Positions 32,471-42,924 are shown, numbered from the stretch's first letter. The stretch is DNA of 64,000 bases from Phascolarctos cinereus (GCF_002099425.1 NW_018344216.1:933501-997500); one strand, 5' to 3'. Notes: generated by a model not told the origin, from the sequence alone. Numbers and translations are program-made.

Positions 32471-33504
32471 TAGCTATACACCCCTTGACTGTGAATTCCC
32501 AGGTCTTTGCACATGTTAGCCTTGAATTGTTAATGGTACTGTGTTTCAAAATCCTTATTTTATACACCTGCAATATGGAGATGGTTGAGAACAAAGCTTT
32601 TGCCCCTTAGAGCTGTTCGTTGGCTATGCTTTTAATTCCTGGAAAATACGTTGTGAATGTTTTCTGGACAGCAGTTTAAGACATACTTTTCAGTTAGGCC
32701 TGGAAGTTTGAAGCTGTGGCTAGTAGACAAGGTTGGTTTCCCTTTTGCAGAAGGCTGTTAAAAGGAATTTCAGGCCAGGTTCTCAGAACTAAATAGAAGC
32801 ACAGGAGTTTCTGCGATTTCTGCTAACTGCCAAAGCCAGAAAGGAGACTTACTGGTTGCTAAAGACTTCAGTAAGCAAGGTTGCGGGATTCTGTAAACCA
32901 TGTAGAACAGCAGCTGTTAACTGGCATCTCTCTTGTGGATCCTGTGTAAACTGAAGGAAGTGTGTCTGCTCCCAGCTGTTGCTGTCTTTGGGTGAGGGAC
33001 TCTGCCCATTCATTATCTTGCAATCAGCCACTGGTAATCTTGAGAGCTGAGGTTTTTTTTATCTTGTTTGTTTTTTTGTGCCCGTAGTGAGGATGAGGAG
33101 AATGTCACAGAAATCTTTTTAAGAATTCCAATCTTCAGCATCCAAAATAAAGAATGCTCTTTGCTATGGCCAGTGAAGAAAAATAAAGGGAGCCTGGCAG
33201 GTATAGTTATCCATTGCTCTCCCCATATGATGGAAGAAGTCAGTAATGCATGGTTTAGTGGAAAGTGTTTGCTTGGTGTTTTCCTGAAGTTGGGTTATTT
33301 CTGTTTCAAGAGGCATTTTAGTTCAAGGGAAGCTTTGGCTCTGACATTGGCCACATCTGTGGGACTGAGACCCTTAAATGATGAGAACTAACATTTGCAT
33401 AACTTTTTACATACATTATCATATTTGAGTTTTTATTTCTCTTAATATTTTCTTCCAAAGGAAACAACATGATGGTATGGAATTTTAATTTTTTTTACTC
33501 CATA
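32471..33504. other. No feature recognised
   Basis: About 1 kb without a named repeat. A 107-residue plus-strand open frame (33068-33391) has no motif I know and no sign of being coding. Confidence 0.4.
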
Positions 33505-33655
33505 TTTAGAATCATAGAATGTTAGAGCTAAAAGGACTTTAGACATTATTTACCTCAGTACAGTTCCTACCCCCTTTTCATTTTACTGAGGAGGAAAATG
33601 GGAGCCCAGAAATGTTAACATAAACTTATTCAAGGCCGCAGAGTGAGTTCGTGAA
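33505..33655 (-). mobile_element. MIR-type SINE (Ther-1-like)
   Basis: AATCATAGAATGTTAGAGCT, AAAAGGACTTTAGACATTAT, TTTTACTGAGGAGGAAAATG: the antisense MIR variant that begins 'agaatcatagaatgttagagct'. Confidence 0.6.
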
Positions 33656-33889
33656 AGAAGGTGAAGTTTTCCATATTAAGAGGCTTCTTGGTGATGAGAA
33701 ATTTTCTATTGTTGAAAAAGTTGGTTTTTCAGCCCTTATCAGAAAATACCTTTTGCAGAAGTGTCATACACCAGACCAGCCCCATGCACTGCAACAGTTC
33801 TCCCAGGTCTGCGAACCAGATTTGAATGTAATTGGGAAATATTCAAAATAATAGATAAAAATAAATAAAAAATAGCTGCTTTTAATATG

Positions 33890-33980
33890 TGGTTTCTAAG
33901 TCAATACACAGCCTGAAGGGATCCTCATGTAAAACTTATTGGCCCCCATGACTTTCTGAGTTTGACACCACTGGCTTATA
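33890..33980. mobile_element. Possible hAT-type MITE fragment
   Basis: The right end reads GAGTTTGACACCACTG, like the terminus of a common marsupial DNA element. The interior is too decayed to confirm and no target duplication was found. Confidence 0.3.
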
Positions 33981-34030
33981 TGATAATTATGTTTGATAGA
34001 TACTTCCTGCCAAGACTAGACAGAATTAAG

Positions 34031-34280
34031 CAGCTGGGTGGTACAGTGGATAGAGCCCTAGGCCTGCAGTTAGGAAGACCTGAGTACAGCTCTCCTATGT
34101 GATCTTGGAGGAGTCACTTAAACTTGTTTGCCTCAGTTTCTTCAGCTGTAAAATGGCATATATAATAGCACTCCCAGGGCTGTTGTGAAAATCAAATAAG
34201 ATAACATTTTTAAAATGCTTAGTGCGGGGACTGGCATGTAGTCAGTACGGTATAGTATAATAATTGTTATTACTGTTGTT
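34031..34280 (+). mobile_element. MIR/CORE SINE with tRNA-type head
   Basis: Head GCAGCTGGGTGGTACAGTGG, then CCTGCAGTTAGGAAGACCTG, GCCTCAGTTTCTTCAGCTGT, CACTCCCAGGGCTGTTGTGA and a terminal GTT/ATT run. The end is MIR type, not RTE type. Confidence 0.7.
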
Positions 34281-34475
34281 GTTCACTTGTGTCTGAGTCT
34301 TTGTTACTTCTTGAACCATACTGTCCATGGGATTTCCTTGTCAAAGATGCTGGAGTGGTTTGTCATTTCTGAAGCGGATTAGGTTAAATGACTTGTCCGA
34401 GTCACACTGCTAGTGAATGTCTGAGGCCAGATTGAACTCAGGACTCCAGGCCTATCAAGCCACCAAGCTGCCTCC
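34281..34475 (-). mobile_element. RTE-tailed tRNA/CORE SINE, shortened
   Basis: GTTCACTTGTGTCTGAGTCT, CTTGTCAAAGATGCTGGAGT, GTCACACTGCTAGTGAATGT, head end near 34475. An internal part of the core is missing. Confidence 0.7.
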
Positions 34476-34621
34476 ATCATTATTATTAGCCAGTCATAAA
34501 TCTGTCACCATGATAATGGGATGGATAAGTTGTAAAATATCAGATTTTTAGTGCATGTGATTTTTTTCTGTTAAGAAAAGCAAGCTAAGACATCCCTTTG
34601 GGAGGACATTCTCTTGGCAAT

Positions 34622-34778
34622 GCCTTTCTTTCTTCTTTCTTTCAGTTGGGGTTAAGTGACTTGCGCAGGGTCACACAGCTAGTAAATGTCAGGTGTTTGG
34701 TCTGAGGCCAGATTTGAACTCAGGTCTTCCTGACTTCAGGGCAGGTGCTCTATCCACTGTGCCACCTAGCTGCTCCCA
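34622..34778 (-). mobile_element. SINE1-type element
   Basis: CT/T-rich tail, TTGGGGTTAAGTGACTTGCG, CACACAGCTAGTAAATGTCA, CTATCCACTGTGCCACCTAG. Well preserved. Confidence 0.85.
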
Positions 34779-34799
34779 GTGCTTTTATTTTTGATCTTT

Positions 34800-34890
34800 C
34801 CTTTGGCCTTTCCTTCTCCTACAGTGCTATAGACATCACCCTTGTGATGTCATTGGTCATCTTTGAGAGCGAAGGATGAGCAGCAGTGAA
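34800..34890 (+). mobile_element. RTE-like LINE/SINE tail fragment
   Basis: CATCACCCTTGTGATGTCAT, TGGTCATCTTTGAGAGCGAA, GGATGAGCAGCAG: same tail as the elements at 28.6 kb (antisense) and 57.6 kb. Confidence 0.6.
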
Positions 34891-34904
34891 ATCCTAAGCT
34901 GCAC

Positions 34905-35130
34905 CTACAATTGGAGTAGTGTAGAATGGTGGACAGAGAACTGGTTTCTTAGCTTATAGATGTGGGTTAAATCTCCCTTCTGACACATACGTGTTACATA
35001 CATACCCCAGTCACATAAATGACTGAGTGGGTCACCCAACCTGTCAGTGCTGTAGGTGACTCCCTTACTGTTTTTGGTAGAGGGAGTTTCCTTACCTGGG
35101 AATTCCCATTGTCGAGGAAAACCCTGGTTC
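34905..35130 (+). mobile_element. CORE-SINE (Ther-2/MIR3-like), decayed
   Basis: GTAGAATGGTGGACAGAGAA, then CCTGTCAGTGCTGTAGGTGA, TTGGTAGAGGGAGTTTCCTT, ACCTGGGAATTCCCATTGTC. The last three keep an order I associate with a CORE-SINE 3' half. Confidence 0.45.
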
Positions 35131-35319
35131 AGCCCCTGTTCTCTGAAGTCTAGTGGTTTTCCAGATCCAATGAGATAACTAAAATATTTAAAGTGCTTTG
35201 TCCTACTTTCTTCTGCCTAATAGGGTTGGGGAAGAGGCTGGGAGACTAATCCCTTCTTCAGAGTCTATTTGCATAAAGATAATCAAACAATTGATGTTAG
35301 TGAAAGTGAAGAGAAGCAG

Positions 35320-35680
35320 TTCTGTAGCTAGGGCCCTGGGCCTGGAGTCAGGAAGTTTGTTGTTATTTGTGTCCAACTCTGAGACTCCATTTGGAGTTTT
35401 CTTGGTAGGGGTGGTTTGTCATTTTCTTCTCCAGATCATTTTACAGAAGGAGAAAGTGAGGCAAACAGGGTTAAGTGACTTGCCCAGGGTCACACAGCTA
35501 GTTAAGTGTCAAAGGTCAGATTTGAACTCAGGAAGATGAATCTTCAGGCCCAGCACCCTATCTACTTCACCCAGGTGTCTGGAAGACCTGGGTTTTAATG
35601 AGGCCTCAGATATTTACTAGCTCTGTGACCTTGGGGCAAGTCACTTAACTTGTTTCCCTAATCCACAGAAGAAGGAAATT
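35320..35680 (+). mobile_element. MIR SINE split by an antisense SINE
   Basis: The left part is TAGCTAGGGCCCTGGGCCTG, GAGTCAGGAAG. After the insertion at 35357-35577, the right part is GGAAGACCTGGGTTTTAATG, ACTAGCTCTGTGACCTTGGG. GGAAG on both sides may be the target duplication. Confidence 0.65.
35357..35577 (-). mobile_element. RTE-tailed tRNA/CORE SINE inside MIR
   Basis: Antisense: TTTGTTGTTATTTGTGTCCA, CCATTTGGAGTTTTCTTGGT, AACAGGGTTAAGTGACTTGC, CAGCACCCTATCTACTTCAC. Confidence 0.8.
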
Positions 35681-35904
35681 CTTCCTTCCTGTGTTTAGAG
35701 TGAGGTTCCCACCCTCCACCCCCCTTTTCTGAGAAGTGTCATAATTTTAAATTCCAGTTCCCCGAGTAAAATTTTACCTTGGGGCAAGCCCTCTGCTTTT
35801 GACTGTCACAGTAATGCTCATAACTATAGACTTTAGGGGTTGTCTCTTCTGGGACAACTCTTCTAACTTGGAAACTGCTTGAAAAGCTTTTTGTTCAGGA
35901 AACT

Positions 35905-36575
35905 GAGTGTCTGTGGATAAAGTGCTGGTGATGAGGATGGGATGTGGACCTAGGGGGAAGGGCCCTGGACTTTCCCTTGTGGCCAATCTCTGGCGTTTTC
36001 CTGAGGCTATAATTCCATACCTCCCTATGGCCCCAGGCCACTTCCCACCCTTAATCGTGTCTGGACTCCATTCTTCCTTGGCTATTCCTGGAGTTCTATT
36101 ACCTCATAGACTGCTTGGCCATTCCTCTTATAGTCTTTCTGTATATAAGGTCTATCTTGTCTCCATTAAGATGCTTGGATTCTTAAAATCTAGCCACTGG
36201 TCAGATTCTTATAATCTAGCCAATTGTTTACTAATGTTCAGACACCTTAAGAGTCTGGCCAATATGATGGATGTTCTAATAAACCTTGTCTTTGGCTGAA
36301 AGAAGGTTTGGGCCGAATTCTTTCGAGCAGGACTTGCATGTTGTGATTTTGGGGTTCCAGCACCCCTGAACCCCTAAATCGCATCACTGGGTCTGAGTTG
36401 AAGTTTAATCTCAAGACACCATCCATGTGACCCTGGGCAAGTAATTTAACTTTTTTTTTTTTGGTCTGTTTCCTTAGCTACAAAATGAGGATAATAACAG
36501 CACCTACCTTTAAGATTGGTATGAGAATCAAATGAGATAATATTTGTATTGTGCCTGGCTATTATTATGTTTAAG
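35905..36575 (+). mobile_element. MIR/CORE SINE split by a solo LTR
   Basis: The left part ends GTGGATAAAGTGCTGG (35928). The right part resumes CTGGGTCTGAGTTG at 36387 and runs through TGTGACCCTGGGCAAGTAAT, ATGAGGATAATAACAGCACC and ATGAGATAATATTTGTATTG. A T-run at 36450-36461 is unusual for the family. Confidence 0.7.
35929..36386 (+). mobile_element. Solo LTR, family X, copy 2
   Basis: 458 bases from TGATG to GCATCA. The 4-bp duplication CTGG is on both sides (35925-35928, 36387-36390). TATATAAG lies at 36142-36149, and a TAATAAAC poly(A)-signal region lies near 36278. It matches copy 1 (17829-18327) apart from length differences in the first third. No internal region, so a fossil solo LTR. 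Confidence 0.9.
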
Positions 36576-36694
36576 GGCTAGTGCAGGTCGGAGGAGTGAG
36601 CCCTGGATGGGCTGTGTGACCCTACTGGAAAATTGTTCAGAACACCTTTGTCAAGTTTATAAATGGTGTACCTTGTTACTCTGTTTACACACAT

Positions 36695-36800
36695 AGGCAT
36701 TTAAAGGCACAGATTGGTCAAGTCACTTGTCCGAGGTCATCAAGCAAATGAGTGACAATTTTCAGAGACACCTTAATGCCAATCCTTTGTTTTACCAGAC
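36695..36800 (-). mobile_element. MIR SINE fragment
   Basis: GGTCAAGTCACTTGTCCGAG, GTCATCAAGCAAATGAGTGA. Poorly preserved. Confidence 0.4.
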
Positions 36801-36989
36801 TTTGCAAGCTGTTTAGAAGCCAGAATTTTCAACTATATGAAAAATTCCAGATTTCTAGTTAATCCCTCCTTAGCTCTGGGGATGATTATCTTGTTTGAAT
36901 GTTTCAATTTTTAAAGGAATCAACTTTCCTACTATGTGACCTTTGCTAAGGAGCCTTAGAAAAAGCAAAACTAGTCCCTGTGCCTTCTG

Positions 36990-37060
36990 GATAATATAAT
37001 ACAATATAACATAATATAACATAACATAACAATATGATATAATTTAATATGATGATAGAC
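36990..37060. repeat. ATAATATAAC-like microsatellite
   Basis: Short run of ATAATATAAC / ATAACATAAC variants between a unique stretch and the next SINE. Confidence 0.8.
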
Positions 37061-37092
37061 AACATGTATATAAATCAGTTTATGTAAGATAT

Positions 37093-37338
37093 GGGCAGCT
37101 AGGTGGTGCAGTGGATAGAGCATGAGGCCTGGAGTCAGGATTTATCTTTCTGAGTTCAAATGTGCCCTCAGACACTAATTAGCTGTGTGACCCTGGGCAA
37201 GTCACTTAACCCTGTTTGCCTCAGTTTCCTTATCTGTAAAATGCACTGGAGAAGGGAAATGGCAAACTACTCCAGTATCTTTGCCAAGAATACTCTAAAT
37301 GGGTCACAAAGAGTTTGATACTACTGAAAAACACAAGT
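37093..37338 (+). mobile_element. RTE-tailed tRNA/CORE SINE
   Basis: GGGCAGCTAGGTGGTGCAGT, GTGTGACCCTGGGCAAGTCA, CTTAACCCTGTTTGCCTCAG, CTCCAGTATCTTTGCCAAGA, then GATACTACTGAAAAACACAA. Full length. Confidence 0.9.
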
Positions 37339-37344
37339 TAAGGT

Positions 37345-38370
37345 AGTGAAAGTGCTCTTAATCATTATGGATTAGAGCAGGGGTGGGGAACCTGCAGCCT
37401 CAAGGCTACATGTGGCCCTCTAGTCCTCAAGTGCAGCCCTTTGAATAAATCCAAACTTCACAATAAAAAGATTTGTTCTGTAAAACTTGGACTTGGTCAA
37501 AAGGCTGCACCCAAGGACCTAGAAGGCTGCATGTGGCCTCCAGGCAGGTTCCCCACCCTTGGATTAGAGAAATGCAAATTAAAGCAGTCTTGATGTATCA
37601 TTTAAAATCTCTCCTATTAACTAAAATGATTGAAGGGAAAAGTGACAAATGTTGGAAAAATCGGGACTGCGATTCACTGTTGGTGGAACTGTGAACTGAT
37701 CCAACCATTTTGGAGATCCAACCCTCTGACCCAGCAATACCACTACTAGATCTGTTTCCAAAGATAATTAGGGAGAAAGGAAAAGAGCCTCTATGTTCCA
37801 AAATATTCATAGTACCTCTCTTTGTAGGGGCAAAGAACTGGATATTGTGGGGATGCCCGTAATTGGGGAATGGCTAAACAAGTTGTAGTATATGATTGTG
37901 ATGGAATACTGTTGTGGTATAAGAAATAATGAGCTTGGTTGAAAAACATGGCTAGACTTGCATGAAATAATGAATAATAAAAAAAAGTAGAATCAAGAGA
38001 ACGTTGTATACAGTAACAGCAATATTGTTTTGAAAACATCTTTAAGTGATTGAGACTGTTATAAATGTTCAAATTAACCACAAAGCATCTATAAAGGGAG
38101 ATTCTATCTGCGTCTAGGGAAAGCAGTGTTAAGTAGAAGAATGTATAGAATGATTTTACACACACACATACATATATACATACATACATATACACACATA
38201 TTTGTGTCTAATGGTAGCCATCTCTAGGGCAGGAGTGGGGGAGGAGGGGAAGAAAAAAAAGAAAAAGTTTATTATATATTTAAAAGGAATAAGAATTGTA
38301 ATAGATTTGTAGTTTCTTGTTCAATCATCTTTTTATTCTATAATGTTATGAAAATACTTATTTCATAAAT
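37345..38370 (+). mobile_element. L1 LINE 3' end carrying a hAT MITE
   Basis: AAAGTGCTCTTAATCATTAT then, past the MITE, AGAGAAATGCAAATTAAAGC, TGACAAATGTTGGAAAAATC, TTCACTGTTGGTGGAACTGT and GGAATACTGTTGTGGTATAA: the L1 ORF2 3' end in sense. The 3' UTR includes a CA/TA-rich run at 38158-38200 and a poly(A)-like end near 38380. Many stops, so inactive. Confidence 0.85.
37378..37561. mobile_element. Palindromic hAT MITE with perfect 8-bp target duplication
   Basis: Left end CAGGGGTGGGGAACCTGC, right end GCAGGTTCCCCACCCTTG: near-perfect inverted repeats. The interior is also largely palindromic (GGCTACATGTGGCC versus GGCTGCATGTGGCC). GATTAGAG flanks both sides (37370-37377, 37562-37569), and 8 bp is the hAT rule. 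No coding capacity. Confidence 0.9.
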
Positions 38371-38469
38371 TTAAAAAAAAGTGAAGACACTTGGCACCTG
38401 GGGGAGGAGGGTCAGGAAAGTCCCTTTGGAAGAGGTTGTACTTGGACTGAAGCCAGGGCTTCTGAGAAT

Positions 38470-39235
38470 CTCTTGCCTTTTTGGTGGAGGTTAATATATC
38501 CCTCTTTATTTCCTAGGCTAATCCCTTCACCTATGGCCCTGATCCATTAATGTTCTCCTTTTCCCTTTCATACATATACAATCTCTTTGTCTTCACTTTT
38601 TCTTGGGTGTCTCCAGTCATTCTTCTCTCCAGATGCAAACAAGCTTTCTGCCCCCTCAAACTCCCACTTTTCTTTGCTCTTTCGTCTTATTGAAAAATAG
38701 TATATAACTCAGCTTCCTTTCCTTCTACTCTCTCCTTATTCCCTGGAAATCTAGTTTTCTTTCTCCTTTGTGGGTTTACCTTCCTCAGTTCTGTCGATTT
38801 CCTTGTTCTGTTCCTTTTCTAAGTTCCTGTCCTTGACAGTTTTCAGTTATTCTCATGGCTTCAGCTATTTTTTCTATGTAGATTAATATCAACTATGTTT
38901 CCTCTAGTCTATGACATTCTTGTGTCAGACTCATGGTTTCAGCTATTAGCTGGATTTTTCCACCTTAGTCTTCTGGCCCCTCAAACTCAACTCTCTCAAA
39001 CTATATTTAATGTATTACCTCCAGAGCCCCCTTACAACTTCATTATTTCTGTCATTGGCACAGCTATTTACCTACATTTGAAATCTTTTACTGTTTTTGA
39101 TTCTTCTTCCACTCATCTCTAATGTCTAATCAGTTGCTGATTTCTATTGATTCTACCCAGGAAATCTCTCTTCCCATCTCTCACCTTTTGGTTCTCAGTG
39201 TCCCTACCCCAGGGCATACTCTTAATACTATCTAC
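38470..39235 (+). mobile_element. L2/L3-clade LINE, 3' part
   Basis: GGCCCCTCAAACTCAACTCT, AATGTCTAATCAGTTGCTGA and TTTCTATTGATTCTACCCAG fit the L2 stretch '..CTCAAACTCAACATGTCC.. CCAATCAGTTGCCAAGTC.. GATTCTACCT'. The first 150 bases are uncertain. Confidence 0.65.
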
Positions 39236-39410
39236 TTGTATGCCATAAGTGCTTAATAAATGCTTGTTGATTGTATAATTCCAACAGTTCATAACTGTTG
39301 CCACAATGGTAGGTACTGATTGATTGTATAATTCCAGCAGTTCAAAAATGTTGAGGTAGTAGGTACTTAGTAAATATTTATTGATTGTATGATTCCAAAA
39401 GTCCCAAACT
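39236..39410. repeat. Tandem triplication of an L2-tail segment
   Basis: TTGATTGTATAATTCCAACA, TTGATTGTATAATTCCAGCA and TTGATTGTATGATTCCAAAA recur about 60-70 bases apart. Each is linked to a GTAGGTACT.AGTAAATATT-type L2 end or a shortened form of it. Confidence 0.75.
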
Positions 39411-40204
39411 TTTTCCCACTTCTGTTCTCTGACTTGTGTTCTCTGTATAGTGCCTAGATTAATCTTCCTTATAGACAGTTGATCATGATACACTGCTGCT
39501 CAAAATCTTATTGTTTTATGTAATAAGATTCTAACTCCTAACCTAGAGTATGAGGCTCTGGCATAACAGGATTTGGAGATAGAGGGCCTGTGTTCAAATC
39601 TTGGCTCTACTATCCATCAATCAGTAATATTTATTAGATACCTACTGTGTGTTAGGCACAGTGCTAAAACCTGGGGATACACAAAGAGGCAGAAGATAGT
39701 CTCTGCCTAAAGGAGTTTACAGTCTGAGGCGGAAGGGGAAACAACATGCAAACAAGTATACACAAGGCAAGCTATATACAGGGGAATTAAGAAGTAATAG
39801 AGATAAAGCCTAGGATTAAGAAGGGTTAGGGAAGTCTTCCTGTAAAGGATAGAATTTTAATTGAGCCTTAAAGGGAGCCAGGGAGGTCAGTAGGCAGAGT
39901 GGAGGAAGGAGAGTATTCCAGGTGTGGGAGACAGCCAGAGCACTGGAGTTGAGGGAGAGTGTCTTGTTCTTGGAATGGTCAGAGGTCCATTGTCATCAAA
40001 TTGAAGAGTATGTGTCAGGGAGGAAGGTGTAAGAAGACTGGAAAGGTGGGGAGGATGTGGTAAATATGAAAGGTTTGGAATGCCAAACGAAGCATTTTGT
40101 ATTTGATCCTGGAGGCAATAGAGAGCTACTGGAATTTATTGAGTAGGGAGTGTGTGACATAATCATATCTGTGCTTTAGGGAAATCACTCTAGTGGGTGA
40201 TACC

Positions 40205-40631
40205 AGCCCCTGGGGGTGCTGGAAAGATTGAGGGGGATGATGGTAGCCTTGTGTGCAATTAAGGGGTGTTGAATAAAAATAAGGGAAAAGAAAATTTTGA
40301 AAAATCGTTTGTACATGTTTGATCTGTTGTATAACAGTTAAAGTCATAGTGATTACATTATTTTCCAAATAAATACACAAAATGCAAGTTGTAACCAGTC
40401 AGTGATCAAGTCCTCTGATGGGTCTTAAAAAGCAAGTGTTGTCAGGTAAGCATGTTGTCCATTGTGCAAGGAGTCTAGCATGCAGTGGCAGGAATATGTG
40501 TATGTAATGACTTGTTTACAACACAATATTATACAGTTATATGATGCAAGATTGCATCATCAAAGTTTCAATGCAGGAAAAACCCCACAAATTTACAATA
40601 AATTGTTAAATTTAAGATACGTCAAGAAACT
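40205..40631. other. Unclassified insertion in L2
   Basis: About 425 bases starting CCAGCCCCTGGGGGTGCTGG (a small palindrome) that the flanking L2 does not contain. AT-rich inside, no coding. Possibly a DNA-transposon remnant; I cannot name it. Confidence 0.4.
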
Positions 40632-40768
40632 TTCCCCAACCCCATTTAATTCTATTACTTTTCTGCTCAATTATGTTATAATTATCCTGTATGTAATTTG
40701 CTTAGTATGTATTTGCTTGTATGTTATCACTCCTGTTAGATTGTAAGTTCCTTGAGGACAAAGACATG
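40632..40768 (+). mobile_element. L2/L3-clade LINE terminus
   Basis: CCCCAACCCCATTTAATTCT, TGTATGTAATTTGCTTAGTA and TAGATTGTAAGTTCCTTGAG: the last 140 bases of an L2, opposite to the L2 it sits in. Confidence 0.65.
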
Positions 40769-41464
40769 GGAGTGTATTTGAGAGAGGGTGCAAAGGTGAG
40801 ATGGACAGCCTTGGCAACATCTTGGCTATGGGGTGGGATGAGAGATAGTGAGGAGTCCAGGATGAAACCTAGGTTGTGAGTTGGAGGAACTAAGAGGATG
40901 GTGCTACCCTCTACAATAATAGGGAAGGTGGTGGCAGCAGGGATGGAGGAATTAGAGGGAAGGATGAGGTTACTTTTGGACATGTTGAGTTTAAGATGTC
41001 TATGTCTATCCATTTTGAGATGAATCAAAGGCAGTTGGAGATAGGAGATTGAAGGTCAGCAGAGAGGTTGGGCAGAAATTGTAGATTTGAGAATAGTAGT
41101 GATGATAATTAAATCCATGGAAGCTGATGAGATCACCAAGTGAAATAGTATAGAAGGAGAGAGAAAAAAGCCTGGGACAGAACCCAATGGGACAACCTAA
41201 GGTTGGAGGGCGTGGTCTGGAGGAGAATGTCCTGAAAAGCTAGGGAGAACAGTGTTAAGGAGAGTGATCAACAAACAGTGTCAAAGGCTGTGAGGTCAAG
41301 GAGAATGAGGATTGAGGAAAGGCCATTGGATTTGACAATTAGGAGATCCTTAGTAACTTTGGAGAGAGCAGTTATGGTAGAGTGATAAAGTCAGAAGCCA
41401 GATTGTAAGGGGTTAAGAAAGCGAGAGGAGAGGAAATGGAGGTACCTGTTATGGATGACCTGTG

Positions 41465-41845
41465 TAGTACCTTTTTGACCTTGGTGCAAGCCACAACATC
41501 CCATGGTTCAATTTCCTGAATTATATAATGAAAGAATTGGGCAGCTGGGTGGCAAAGTGGACAGGGTGCTGGGCCTGGAATCAGAAAGACTCATCTTCCT
41601 GAGTTCAAATGTGACCTCAGACACTTAGTAGTTGTGTGACCCCTGGCAAGTGACTTAACCCTGGTTACTTCAGTTTCCTCATTTGTCAAATGAGCTGGAG
41701 AAGGAAATGGCAAAGCCCTCCAGTGTCTGCCAGGTAAACCCCCAATGGGGTCATGAAGAGTCTGACAGAATTTAACTGAGTCTTGAGAGAAGTAGACAGA
41801 TGGTCTGGAAGTCCCCTTCCAGCTTTGTTATCCTGTGCTCTGATA
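41465..41845 (+). mobile_element. MIR SINE split by a younger SINE
   Basis: The left part (TTTGACCTTGGTGCAAGCCA ... ATGAAAGAATTGG) and the right part (AGATGGTCTGGAAGTCCCCT, TCCAGCTTTGTTATCCTGTG) form one Ther-1-like MIR once 41539-41784 is skipped. Confidence 0.7.
41539..41784 (+). mobile_element. RTE-tailed tRNA/CORE SINE inside MIR
   Basis: GGGCAGCTGGGTGGCAAAGT, GTTCAAATGTGACCTCAGAC, CAAATGAGCTGGAGAAGGAA, GGGGTCATGAAGAGTCTGAC. Full length, with slight changes in the linker. Confidence 0.85.
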
Positions 41846-41867
41846 TTGGTACCCCCTGATTTGCTAG

Positions 41868-42060
41868 TTTTACTTCATACAACGCTGCATGTAGTCTGCA
41901 CTTCAGCCAAAATGTATTACTCCTTCCTTGCCCACCCATCTCAGTTTTTGTGGTATATCTCATGCCTGGAATGCCTCCTCTCCCCATCTATGCCTGTTGA
42001 AAATTTACCTTCCTCGAGGACCCAGGCCACATGATACCTCTCTTATCTTCTTGTAAGCCT
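41868..42060 (+). mobile_element. L2/L3-clade LINE fragment
   Basis: CTGCACTTCAGCCAAAATGT, TCATGCCTGGAATGCCTCCT, ACCTTCCTCGAGGACCCAGG in L2 order. Confidence 0.65.
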
Positions 42061-42129
42061 TCTCTTATCTTCTTGTAAGTTGTGAAATATGAACTGAGCA
42101 AAGAAGGGGACATAGTTTTCATGCTATTA

Positions 42130-42280
42130 CCATAAAAGAATGCCAGGCAAATTATTTTAATTTTTAATTTATGAAATAAAATAAACATTTCCCTAATTTA
42201 TTCATACATACTTCTATTTAGCAGTTCTTTCCCTGGATGCCGATAGTGTCTTTCTTCATATGTAAATTCTCAGTTGCTAG
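42130..42280 (-). mobile_element. L1-type 3' end, short
   Basis: ATTTATGAAATAAAATAAAC (T/A-rich) followed by AGCAGTTCTTTCCCTGGATG and CCGATAGTGTCTTTCTTCAT, the L1 3' UTR landmark also seen at 11171 and 44678. Confidence 0.45.
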
Positions 42281-42539
42281 TTCGTGATTCATGCTTTTTC
42301 TCTTCCGTTGGTGTTTTTCTGAACTTGTTTCAGACTGAAATCTGGTCCTGTTGAGCTGTGGAGCAAATATTTGTTCTTAGACTCAGTCTCTGATTCATTG
42401 CCCTTCTGGACACACCTTCTGGTGTGTTTGTGAACACTTACTTTGGACTTCAGGTGGCTTGTGTCTAGATTTTTGAGCTCCTGGTGTATCATCCTCTCCT
42501 TCTTTCTTGGCTGGTTAATTGGCCCAAATCTTTTTGGTA

Positions 42540-42745
42540 GGAGGCATTGTGGAACACAGGGAAGAGGACTGATTACTGATTCCAGAATCCGAGGATCTAG
42601 GTTTACATCCTGCTTTCTGATGATTACTGCCTTTGAAACTTGGGCAAATCACTCAAGCTCCTTGGCCTGGGTGTTAAAAAGAGTTGGCTGGGGCACTTGC
42701 CCTTTGAGGTCTCTTCTACCTCTCAAGCTGGAATTCTGTGTGTGC
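42540..42745 (+). mobile_element. MIR-type SINE (Ther-1-like)
   Basis: GAGGCATTGTGGAACACAGG, GAGGATCTAGGTTTACATCC, CTTGGGCAAATCACTCAAGC, TTGCCCTTTGAGGTCTCTTC, TACCTCTCAAGCTGGAATTC. Confidence 0.7.
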
Positions 42746-42924
42746 TGTTTCTTTACTTTTTGTTATTTACAACACCCCGCCTCCTTCCTGAGGTGCTGTT
42801 GGTGGTGCTGTTGGCAGTTTAGATGAAGGTACATTCCTTTTCCTAGACCTTGCATAGTACTCAGAATCAGTTGTACTTTTGCATCACTTCTGTTCTAGTT
42901 TGCATTGTTATATGTTTGTGTTAT

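Larger units (their letters stand above)
39615..41460 (-). mobile_element. L2/L3-clade LINE, long antisense copy, interrupted
   Basis: It starts with the complement of the terminus (ACTGTGTGTTAGGCACAGTG), continues AGTATGTGTCAGGGAGGAAG (40007) and CTGGAGGCAATAGAGAGCTA, breaks at about 40205-40768, and resumes (ATCTTGGCTATGGGGTGGGA; GGACATGTTGAGTTTAAGAT; GGCTGTGAGGTCAAGGAGAA) to 41460. It is parallel to the copies at 9485 and 58195. Inactive. Confidence 0.85.
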
